Of a stretch of DNA of 7,094 bases, positions 1 through 5,220 are shown piece by piece; the first letter of the stretch is position 1, and each line of letters opens with the position of its first letter. Origin of the DNA: Clostridia bacterium (GTDB lineage: Bacteria > Bacillota > Clostridia > Oscillospirales > CAG-272); contig JAFTMP010000105.1 in NCBI GenBank assembly GCA_017452335.1, positions 1 through 7,094 on the forward strand. The letters are read 5' to 3'. The notes under the pieces were generated by a model, which made no database searches, was not told the DNA's origin, and saw nothing but the letters and a program-made list of their open reading frames with translations. The position numbers and the translations under genes are program-made.

Positions 1-1
1 A

Positions 2-1381
2 AGCCCTTCCGCATCCGCTTTACCCGAGAGCAATACCATTGCGCAAAGCTCTCCCCTGCCCTCTTTAAGTCCCGCCCCCGCACCCGCTACACCCAGCACG
101 CCCGAGCCCTCCTCTCCCGCAGAGCTGACCCCCGAGCAGCTGCTGGCAAAGAAGCGCAACAACACCGCCTCCTCCACCCAAGAGGATCTGAACGTGATCC
201 CCGTGGGTCTTTACGAATTTGTGCTGGCTGACGGCAGAAAGCTTGCTTATGAAGGCATGGATGTGAAGGTTGTAGGAGCAGACGTGACCGAAAACACCCA
301 GTTCTTGGTGTCCTTCCAGAATGCAGGAACCGACTCCACCGGAAGAGCGGGCGTGCGTTACGTGATTTACGCAGGAGACTCTGTTGAGAAGTCTCTTTAC
401 TGCCCCGGCGCAACCGTGTGCCTCAAGGAATCCAACGACCGCCTCTCTAACTACAACTGGCGTTTCATTGAAAATGAGGACGGTACCGTGCAGTTCAAGT
501 TCCTCAGCGGCTCTACCGTGAAGCTGTTAGAGGTTACCGAAAGCGGAGCACTTGCCTGCTCCAACCAGGGCGTTGCCAAGGGCGAGACCAACTTCAAAAT
601 GAATCTGATCTCCGAGGATATCAAATCCTACGAGCAGTACATCAGCGAAAAGGGTGATATCGTTCTGCGCGTTTCCTCTATGGTCAAATTAAAGGACGCA
701 CGTTTCCAAAAGCTTGCAAACGATATGCAGGTTGCGTATGAGACCTACTATGAGCTGACCAACTTTCTTCCCTATGAATCCATCATCATCCGCGTATATC
801 AGAACGAGCCCTATTTCGGATACGTATATCAGGGCTGGAACGTGATCTCCTTTAACGTAAAGAATGCAATTTCCGACCTTGGAAATATCCTTGGCAGAGA
901 CAAGCTGGATATCAACGACTGGAACTTCTGCCTGCTTCACGAAATGGGTCACATGTTTGACTGGGGCAGAGGATGGAGATTCCATGGCGAATTTGCCACC
1001 AACATGAAGGTTGCGTACGTGCTCTACGCCAACAAGGACGTGGGCGCTTCTGCTGCCACCTCCGGCTATTCCTATAAGAAGTGCTTTGACGGCGACACCA
1101 TCGTAGACATGTGGAACACCTGTCCCAAGATGACTGAAGCTACCGGATTTAATTTGGACAGAGTGCTGTACGTCTTTGTAAGCTACGCACAAAGCGTTGG
1201 CTGGGACAATGTGAAGAAGGCATACCAGGAGATCCAGGCAATGGAGACCCAGGAGCGCAATGCTGTGAAGTGCTTGGAGCTCTTTACCGACACCATGGCA
1301 AAGCACGCCCCCGACAACGAGCATGTAAAGGATCGTTTCCAAGAGGGTGAATGGGAAATGATCGTAGAAGAGATCTCGTAA
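2..1381 (+). CDS. Secreted M60-like (gluzincin) metallopeptidase, 5'-truncated
   Basis: The frame is open from base 2 to the TAA at 1379-1381 (459 visible residues), so the gene starts upstream of the window. The GTG at 194 lies inside the protein, has no ribosome binding site and follows in-frame coding sequence. Visible residues 1-60 are a Ser/Pro/Ala/Thr-rich linker, as found after the signal peptide of secreted proteins or lipoproteins. Residues about 65-200 form a beta-rich region that may be ricin-like or another carbohydrate-binding fold (weak). Residues about 205-450 form the peptidase: LLHEMGH gives an HExxH zinc motif (H313, E314, H317), and E330 in HGEFATN is a plausible third ligand, fitting the HExxH(8-28)E pattern of M60/enhancin-like enzymes. 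The later GFNLDRVLYVFVSYAQSVGW segment also resembles the M60 C-terminal region. M60-like enzymes act on mucin-type glycoproteins; that role here is inferred. Another gluzincin family remains possible. Confidence 0.72.
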   Translation, partial: SPSASALPESNTIAQSSPLPSLSPAPAPATPSTPEPSSPAELTPEQLLAKKRNNTASSTQEDLNVIPVGLYEFVLADGRKLAYEGMDVKVVGADVTENTQFLVSFQNAGTDSTGRAGVRYVIYAGDSVEKSLYCPGATVCLKESNDRLSNYNWRFIENEDGTVQFKFLSGSTVKLLEVTESGALACSNQGVAKGETNFKMNLISEDIKSYEQYISEKGDIVLRVSSMVKLKDARFQKLANDMQVAYETYYELTNFLPYESIIIRVYQNEPYFGYVYQGWNVISFNVKNAISDLGNILGRDKLDINDWNFCLLHEMGHMFDWGRGWRFHGEFATNMKVAYVLYANKDVGASAATSGYSYKKCFDGDTIVDMWNTCPKMTEATGFNLDRVLYVFVSYAQSVGWDNVKKAYQEIQAMETQERNAVKCLELFTDTMAKHAPDNEHVKDRFQEGEWEMIVEEIS

Positions 1382-1402
1382 ATATTGCTCTATAATTCTT
1401 TT

Positions 1403-1447
1403 CGGGAGATGTTCCGTGAAAAACGGAAGATCTCCCGGTATTTTTTT
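1403..1447 (+). terminator. Rho-independent terminator of the metallopeptidase gene
   Basis: The arms at 1403-1417 and 1423-1437 pair over 15 positions with a single G-G mismatch (1411/1429) around a 5-base loop. A run of seven T at 1441-1447 follows three bases later. It starts 22 bases after the metallopeptidase stop codon and ends just before the next promoter, so it separates the two transcription units. Confidence 0.93.
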
Positions 1448-1456
1448 AAAAAGCCG

Positions 1457-1509
1457 TTGACTTTTTTGAAAAAAGCGGTACTATAAAGGTAGAGTATTCT
1501 GTAAGGGAG
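1457..1509 (+). promoter_or_regulatory. Sigma-A-type promoter and RBS of the SanA/YdcF gene
   Basis: TTGACT at 1457-1462 (-35) is followed after 16 bases by TACTAT at 1479-1484 (-10); TATAAA at 1482-1487 is an alternative -10 with a 19-base spacer. The Shine-Dalgarno sequence AAGGGAG at 1503-1509 lies six bases before the ATG at 1516 and supports that start. The spacer contains a near-perfect T6/A6 palindrome centred on 1468. The -35 box sits only ten bases after the preceding terminator T-run. Confidence 0.7.
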
Positions 1510-1515
1510 CGTGTC

Positions 1516-2229
1516 ATGAAAAAAAGCATCAAATTTCTTAAAAAAAGCCTGTTCGTCCTGTTGATCCTTGCACTGTGCGGGATAATCGCACTGCTATCGG
1601 TCAACGCCTTTGTCAAAATACAGAATGAAAAACGCATCCTTTCCCCAAAGCAGGCAAGCGCCCTTGAGGAGGTTGACTGTATCGTGGTGTTAGGTTGTTA
1701 CGTGCATCCGAGCGGCAATCCCAGCGATATGCTGGCAGACCGTCTCAGCGTGGGCATTGATCTTTATAAGCAGGGCGCCGCACCAAAGCTGCTCATGAGC
1801 GGAGACCACGGGCAGAGCGAATACAACGAGGTGGTTGCCATGAAGCAGACGGCACTGGATGCAGGCATCCCTTCCTCCGACATTTTCATGGATCATGCAG
1901 GCTTTTCCACTTACGAGAGCATCTATCGGGCAAAGGAAGTTTTTGGAGCTGAAAAAATTCTGATCGTCACCCAGCAGTATCACCTCTACCGCGCACTGCA
2001 CGTGGCAAAGGCGCTGGGCGTGGAAGCCTACGGCGTCAGTGCCGACTTGCACAGCTATTGGGGACAGAGCAAGCGCGAGGTGCGAGAGGTGCTTGCCCGC
2101 AACAAGGACGTGCTCACGGGGCTTTTGAAGCCCGCGCCCACCTATTTGGGTGCTACCATCAGTCTTGCAGAAGACGGGGACGTGACAAACGATGAGCTGA
2201 GCGTCTTTGATCCTAAGCAAATTACTTAA
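1516..2229 (+). CDS. SanA/YdcF-family (DUF218) membrane-anchored envelope protein
   Basis: 237 residues, close in length to E. coli SanA. A basic N-terminus (MKKSIKFLKK) precedes one transmembrane helix (about 11-32), so the rest is probably outside the membrane. The DUF218 domain follows. Conserved parts that I can see are VDCIVVLG (53-60), LLMSGDHGQSEYNE (92-105), DHAGFSTYES (126-135) and VTQQYHLYRA (151-160), plus a late REVLARNKDVL (190-200). These match SanA closely, in particular the SGD...YNE and AGF/STYES blocks. In E. coli, SanA contributes to the envelope barrier against vancomycin at high temperature, and the related ElyC is linked to peptidoglycan and lipid-carrier metabolism; the biochemical activity of the family is not settled. 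The ATG at 1516 is preceded by a good RBS and promoter. The gene is monocistronic, with terminators on both sides. Confidence 0.9.
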   Translation: MKKSIKFLKKSLFVLLILALCGIIALLSVNAFVKIQNEKRILSPKQASALEEVDCIVVLGCYVHPSGNPSDMLADRLSVGIDLYKQGAAPKLLMSGDHGQSEYNEVVAMKQTALDAGIPSSDIFMDHAGFSTYESIYRAKEVFGAEKILIVTQQYHLYRALHVAKALGVEAYGVSADLHSYWGQSKREVREVLARNKDVLTGLLKPAPTYLGATISLAEDGDVTNDELSVFDPKQIT

Positions 2230-2248
2230 ACATCTGTCAAATAAACTA

Positions 2249-2359
2249 TTTGGGGCTTTCCCCAAACCCCATTTAGGTGGACCAAGGTCCCCTAAAAACC
2301 TTCAAAAACTTTGGGAAAATGGGTGATTTGCAACCCGTTTTCCTTTCAAAGAAAAGTTT
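2249..2359 (+). repeat. Cluster of three hairpins in the 3' UTR of the SanA/YdcF gene; possible interspersed repeat
   Basis: Three inverted repeats lie in a row. (a) 2249-2255 pairs with 2260-2266 (TTTGGGG/CCCCAAA, 4-base loop). (b) 2272-2282 pairs with 2287-2296, a 10-bp stem with a one-base bulge at 2278 and the loop CAAG. (c) 2314-2324 pairs with 2333-2343, an 11-bp stem with one T-G pair; the flanks AAACTTT (2306-2312) and AAAGTTT (2353-2359) can close a further outer stem. None has a T-run typical of a terminator, and the real terminator follows at 2372. The density of palindromes suggests a dispersed palindromic element or a structured RNA. Only one copy is in this window, so the repeat nature is inferred. 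The strand is undetermined and is given as that of the upstream gene. Confidence 0.45.
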
Positions 2360-2371
2360 ACCGATAAATTT

Positions 2372-2415
2372 GTATTCCCCCGAAAAAGAACATCTTTTTC
2401 GGGGGAATACTTTTT
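2372..2415 (+). terminator. Strong terminator between converging genes, perfect 18-bp stem
   Basis: 2372-2389 and 2393-2410 are perfect inverted complements around a 3-base apex, and five T follow at 2411-2415 on the plus strand. This terminates the SanA/YdcF transcript. On the minus strand the stem begins 14 bases after the stop codon of the second deacetylase. There it is followed only by an AT-rich stretch without a clean T-run, so it may work in both directions, less strongly on the minus side. Confidence 0.92.
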
Positions 2416-2424
2416 ATAGGATCA

Positions 2425-3117
2425 TCAAGCGATCAGATCCTTCACGGTGACAAAGGTGTAGCCCTGCTCCAACAATTGAGGAAGCAGTACCCGAAGGGCA
2501 TCGGGCGTGTGGCTTTTTCCTGCCACATAGTCGTGCATAAGAATGATGTCTCCGCTCTTCACATGGTCAAGCACCGTTTGCACGATCTGCTCCTTTGCAG
2601 GGGCGCGCCAGTCGCCGGTGTCCACCGTCCAAAGAATGATGTCATAATCGAAATCATTTGAAACACTTAACACCTTTTCATCGCACACCCCTTCCGGGGG
2701 ACGAAACAGAGTACATTCTGCCGTATAGTGCTCCAAAAGCTGTTGATTCTTGCGCACATCCTGCAAAAAGGTTTCTTTGCTCTGCCGCGCAATGTGATCG
2801 TGACTATAGGTGTGATTGCCAATACAGTGCCCTTCCCTTTTAATACGCTGTACGATCTGCGGATGGCGCTGTGCATTTTCACCAATGATAAAAAAGGTGG
2901 CTTTCACGTGATATTCCTTTAGAATATCCAAGATCTCTTCGGTGTACTCTTCGTGAGGACCGTCATCGAAGGTCAGCGAGATCTGCCCGTCACTCTTTGG
3001 GGCACCTGCAAAAACTCTGTGCTCCTCATCGTTAAAATAACAGCTTCTGCCCGGAGGCTGTGCAGAACCGAACAGCAGAAGTGCACCGGATAAGAGCAGG
3101 GCAAAAAAGCCGCTCAT
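2425..3117 (-). CDS. NodB-type polysaccharide deacetylase (peptidoglycan N-acetylglucosamine/chitooligosaccharide deacetylase family, CE4)
   Basis: 230 residues. The N-terminus is a short hydrophobic signal or anchor (about 3-18), so the enzyme is likely exported or membrane-tethered. All CE4 motifs are present in order: TFDDGP at 49-54 (D51 catalytic base, D52 metal ligand), HTYSH at 102-106 (metal ligands H102 and H106), RPPEG at 139-143, DTGDW at 166-170 and LMHD at 193-196 (H195 catalytic acid). An intact metal site predicts an active enzyme that removes acetyl groups from N-acetylated sugars of a glycan, most likely peptidoglycan; the exact substrate cannot be read from the sequence. The ATG at 3117 overlaps the stop codon of pdaA as ATGA, so the two genes are probably translationally coupled and co-transcribed. 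No separate promoter is evident, and the terminator hairpin starts 14 bases after the stop. Confidence 0.93.
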   Translation of the reverse strand: MSGFFALLLSGALLLFGSAQPPGRSCYFNDEEHRVFAGAPKSDGQISLTFDDGPHEEYTEEILDILKEYHVKATFFIIGENAQRHPQIVQRIKREGHCIGNHTYSHDHIARQSKETFLQDVRKNQQLLEHYTAECTLFRPPEGVCDEKVLSVSNDFDYDIILWTVDTGDWRAPAKEQIVQTVLDHVKSGDIILMHDYVAGKSHTPDALRVLLPQLLEQGYTFVTVKDLIA

Positions 3118-3893
3118 GCCGTCAGCTCCTCAAGAGACCCAAAACGATAGCCCATATTCTCCCAAGCAGCAAGCATATCATCCATGATCTTGGAATTGGT
3201 TTCGGAGGTGGGATGCAATAAAATTACCATGCCCGGATGGGTGTGGGCTAAGATCTCTTCCTTTGCCCAGGTAGGATCGGGCTGCTTTTGATTGTCCCAA
3301 TCGGCATAAGCATAGCTCCAAAAAATCGTCTTATACCCCATATCCTTGGCATAGCAAAGATTTTGCTTGGTAAATCTGCCCTGGGGCGGACGGTAAAAGG
3401 GAGCAAGTTTTTCACCTGTAAGCTCGGTGTAGCTTTTTTCAAGAGCCGTTAATTGCTTTTCAAAAAGAGCGCGGTCTGTGATCTCTGCCATATCGGGGTG
3501 CTTGGCAGTGTGGTTGCAAACAAGATGTCCGCCCGCCGCCATACGCTTTACCAGCTGCGGTTGGCTTTTGATCAAATGATCCAGCACAAAAAAAGCGCCG
3601 GGCGCTTGATGGCTGTCAAGCGCATCAAGGATCTTTTCCACATTGCCGTTTTCATACCCTGCATCAAAGGTCAGATAGATCACGTTGTCTTTGCAGTGAT
3701 GATCCAAATAATAGCCGCCGCAGTCTTCAATAAATTTCAAATTGGAGTCTAAGCGGGGCTGTTGATGCTCCTTATTTTTTTGAAAATACCAGTTGTAAGG
3801 GATGCACTCATCGTCTGTACTGTTTGCGTATACGGGAAGAGTGCACAGGAGCAGGGTTGCCAGGAACAACCCGATGATTTTTTTAAAGTTCAT
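3114..3893 (-). CDS. pdaA: PdaA-like delta-lactam-biosynthetic de-N-acetylase (N-acetylmuramic acid deacetylase, spore cortex)
   Basis: 259 residues, about the size of B. subtilis PdaA. A Sec signal peptide (basic MNFKK, hydrophobic 6-20, VYA cleavage near 23) precedes a NodB domain (about 70-255). Diagnostic PdaA features are TFDAGYENG (75-83) in place of the usual TFDDGP, NHTAKHPD (127-134) with the metal-ligand pair H128/H132, YRPPQG (167-172), the FWSYAYADWD block (191-200) and LLHP (225-228). In this subfamily the second Asp of motif 1 is replaced, by Asn in B. subtilis and by Ala78 here. PdaA de-N-acetylates muramic acid in spore-cortex peptidoglycan, a step towards muramic delta-lactam that is needed for germination; this points to a spore former. 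It is the first gene of a two-gene operon (ATGA overlap at 3114-3117). The ATG at 3893 is the only start that keeps the signal peptide, yet no clear Shine-Dalgarno sequence precedes it. Confidence 0.9.
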   Translation of the reverse strand: MNFKKIIGLFLATLLLCTLPVYANSTDDECIPYNWYFQKNKEHQQPRLDSNLKFIEDCGGYYLDHHCKDNVIYLTFDAGYENGNVEKILDALDSHQAPGAFFVLDHLIKSQPQLVKRMAAGGHLVCNHTAKHPDMAEITDRALFEKQLTALEKSYTELTGEKLAPFYRPPQGRFTKQNLCYAKDMGYKTIFWSYAYADWDNQKQPDPTWAKEEILAHTHPGMVILLHPTSETNSKIMDDMLAAWENMGYRFGSLEELTA

Positions 3894-3964
3894 AAAAAGC
3901 AGGCGTTCCGCAAGGAAACCCTTTCTTGTTGATCCGAAGGAGTCGCTTCTTGCTGTCTGATAGT

Positions 3965-3994
3965 ATTGTATCCCGCTAAAATCGCTTTATAACA
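3965..3994 (-). promoter_or_regulatory. Tentative promoter for the pdaA operon
   Basis: Reading the minus strand between the upstream terminator and pdaA, a TACAAT (3970-3965) within GATACAATA resembles a -10 element, and TGTTATA (3994-3988) lies about 17 bases upstream. The -35 match to sigma-A is poor. The pair is loosely reminiscent of forespore sigma-G promoters, which drive pdaA in B. subtilis, but the fit is not good enough to assign a sigma factor. Some promoter is expected here, because a terminator separates pdaA from the gene upstream. Confidence 0.3.
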
Positions 3995-4035
3995 GGAAAA
4001 AACTGAAAAATCGACAGCTATACTCTGCTCTTTAT

Positions 4036-4072
4036 AAAAAGAAGGAAGTCCGCTTGCTGTACGGGCTTCCTT
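4036..4072 (-). terminator. Terminator of the cysteine-rich membrane protein gene
   Basis: On the minus strand the arms at 4072-4062 and 4052-4042 pair over 11 positions, with one C-A mismatch, around a 9-base loop. The sequence then reads CTTTTTAT (T-run at 4040-4036). It begins ten bases after the stop codon of the 4882-4082 gene, so pdaA is not expected to be read mainly from that transcript. Confidence 0.82.
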
Positions 4073-4081
4073 TAACATGTA

Positions 4082-4882
4082 TTATTTCTTCTTTTTGCGA
4101 TCCTTCACCGTTTCAAGAAGGGTGTTGCCCTTTAAGTGCAGTTGGTCCTTGTTGGTTTTTAAAAAATGGCGAAGCTGTCTTTTGTGATGGCAAAGCTTTT
4201 CCTTGCAGTTGGCACAGGAAAGACAAGCGTTGGTTTCCTCGGAAAAGCGCTGGGGATAACGTCTGAGGGTGATCTCCCAGCGGATGAGCAGCACAATAGA
4301 GCAAGCAAAGAGACTGAGCGCGAAGGGATTGGGGATGAATACCAGCGGAGTGCACATCATGGGGTAATCCCAGTTGTAAATACGGCAGGCAGTACAGCAC
4401 TTGTTTTTCATAAACCAGGTCTGGAAGGGGCAGAAAAACAAAATACAAATCATATCGCACACCGAATATGCCAGTGCAATAAGCACCAAAATGCCTTCAT
4501 CTATAATATGGGTATAGTAGAGCACGCCAAACACGCCATTGAGCAAAATCCACGCCGCCGCTACCGCGAAGGTACGCTTCCATGATTGAAGCTTTGGCGT
4601 GGTCTTTCCCGTGGGCTTAAAGTTCTTTTTAAACTGCTTTTGACACCCCATGCTCTCGGTGCTTGAAGGGAAGAAGCGCAACACCATCTCCACAAAAAAC
4701 ACCAGCCAGATCACACCCAGTACCCAATAGCTGTCTTCAAAGCCGGCAAAGGACTCTCCCGTATGATTCAGTCGGCTGATCACGTACAGCACCGTTGCAA
4801 CCACCAACAGCGCGCTTCGAAACACCAGCTTTACATAATGCAAAGCGGAAATTTTAGAAAGCTTTATTTTTTTCTTTCCCAT
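4082..4882 (-). CDS. Cysteine-rich polytopic membrane protein of unknown function
   Basis: 266 residues; I cannot assign it to a named family. About five transmembrane helices are visible (roughly 21-37, 52-70, 104-123, 130-150 and 178-201), between a basic N-terminus (MGKKKIKLSK) and a long basic C-terminal tail ending in KKKK. It has 13 cysteines. One cluster lies in the loop after helix 4 (C151, C162, C163, C166; then C177) beside an aromatic stretch with FMKN and IYNWDYP. The second, CLSCANCKEKLCHH at 220-233, has C-x2-C-x2-C-x4-C spacing followed by two His and lies in the tail after the last helix. Such spacing suits iron-sulfur or zinc binding, so a redox or metal-related role is possible, but this is inference. 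The ATG at 4882 is preceded by AAGGAG (4895-4890) with 7-base spacing. It has its own promoter and terminator and is not obviously tied to the deacetylase operon. Confidence 0.88.
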   Translation of the reverse strand: MGKKKIKLSKISALHYVKLVFRSALLVVATVLYVISRLNHTGESFAGFEDSYWVLGVIWLVFFVEMVLRFFPSSTESMGCQKQFKKNFKPTGKTTPKLQSWKRTFAVAAAWILLNGVFGVLYYTHIIDEGILVLIALAYSVCDMICILFFCPFQTWFMKNKCCTACRIYNWDYPMMCTPLVFIPNPFALSLFACSIVLLIRWEITLRRYPQRFSEETNACLSCANCKEKLCHHKRQLRHFLKTNKDQLHLKGNTLLETVKDRKKKK

Positions 4883-4889
4883 GCATCTT

Positions 4890-4895
4890 CTCCTT
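4890..4895 (-). promoter_or_regulatory. RBS of the cysteine-rich membrane protein
   Basis: AAGGAG on the minus strand lies seven bases before the ATG at 4882-4880. It fixes this start and makes the other upstream ATG codons in the leader less likely starts for this gene. Confidence 0.85.
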
Positions 4896-4912
4896 CTTTA
4901 GAAATTGATCAA

Positions 4913-4941
4913 AGGCATCATGCTTTTCATAGCACATGCCT
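4913..4941 (-). promoter_or_regulatory. Leader hairpin upstream of the cysteine-rich membrane protein
   Basis: On the minus strand AGGCAT (4941-4936) pairs with ATGCCT (4918-4913) and the inner TGCT (4934-4931) pairs with AGCA (4924-4921), giving ten base pairs with a small internal loop and the apical loop ATGAAA. It lies 18 bases upstream of the RBS, inside a leader of about 95 bases predicted from the promoter. No T-run follows, so it is not a terminator; a regulatory role is possible but unproven. I do not recognise it as a known riboswitch. Confidence 0.35.
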
Positions 4942-4983
4942 GCAGACACGGATCTTGTCATCTGTTCTAAATGCTTACGGAGT

Positions 4984-5012
4984 ATTTTAACATAACGGAA
5001 ACAAAAAGTCTA
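4984..5012 (-). promoter_or_regulatory. Extended -10 promoter of the cysteine-rich membrane protein gene
   Basis: On the minus strand TAGACT (5012-5007, 4 of 6 to the -35 consensus) is followed after 17 bases by TAAAAT (4989-4984). A TG one base upstream of the -10 gives an extended -10. Transcription would begin near 4977, leaving a leader of about 95 bases. Confidence 0.65.
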
Positions 5013-5153
5013 TAGCTTTTCGACAAATCCCAATTTTTTTCGCACATTCCCTTCCCCTCAAACAAATATTTTCCCCAAGCAGTCCCGTTTTCAAATTTTT
5101 TCGAAAAACTATTGCTTTTCGGTTGACTTTTTTAAGGTTTTCAAAAAAACCAA

Positions 5154-5216
5154 TTGATTATTGGACTAAAATATGCTATGATGGAGGTGTATAGATTCAA
5201 CCTTGCCCAAAGGAGG
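5154..5216 (+). promoter_or_regulatory. Promoter and RBS of the CotH lipoprotein gene
   Basis: TTGATT (5154-5159) and TATGAT (5177-5182) are separated by exactly 17 bases, and TG at 5174-5175 makes an extended -10, so this is a strong sigma-A-type candidate. The Shine-Dalgarno sequence AAAGGAGG at 5209-5216 sits four bases before the ATG at 5221. The -35 box is covered by the inverted repeat CCAAT-N5-ATTGG (5150-5164), and GGTTTT/AAAACC (5136-5141/5146-5151) lies just upstream; either could be a repressor site. Confidence 0.75.
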
Positions 5217-5220
5217 CTTT

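Larger units (their letters stand above)
4883..5220. other. Divergent 338-bp intergenic region
   Basis: This AT-rich gap separates two divergent genes. Its left part (4883-5012) holds the RBS, the leader hairpin and the promoter of the minus-strand gene. The middle (about 5013-5120) has T-runs and no feature that I can name. The right part (5122-5216) holds the palindromes, promoter and RBS of the CotH lipoprotein gene. I see no tRNA or other known RNA gene here. Confidence 0.75.

Noticed and set aside
87..413. Minus-strand ORF of 108 codons (Arg/Ser-rich)
   Set aside because: It lies antisense to the linker and first domain of the metallopeptidase, has skewed low-complexity composition and no RBS; it is a shadow frame.
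689..1342. Minus-strand ORF of 217 codons
   Set aside because: It is fully antisense to the HExxH peptidase domain. The plus frame has recognisable motifs and a terminator, whereas this frame has none.
1690..2265. Minus-strand ORF of 191 codons
   Set aside because: It is antisense to the SanA/YdcF gene, whose conserved motifs show which strand codes.
2249..2266. First hairpin (TTTGGGG/CCCCAAA) as the terminator of the SanA/YdcF gene
   Set aside because: No T-run follows it, and a far better terminator with a perfect 18-bp stem lies at 2372-2415.
3453..3752. Plus-strand ORF of 99 codons
   Set aside because: It is antisense to pdaA and has no RBS or recognisable motif.
3890..4078. 62-codon minus ORF as an ordinary gene
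   Set aside because: Its first codons are the terminator hairpin of the upstream gene and its composition is not convincing; I kept it only as a finding because of the ATGA overlap with pdaA.
4113..4585. Overlapping ORFs on both strands (4113-4460 minus, 4166-4585 plus)
   Set aside because: Both are shadows of the cysteine-rich membrane protein, which has a promoter, a strong RBS, clear helices and a terminator.
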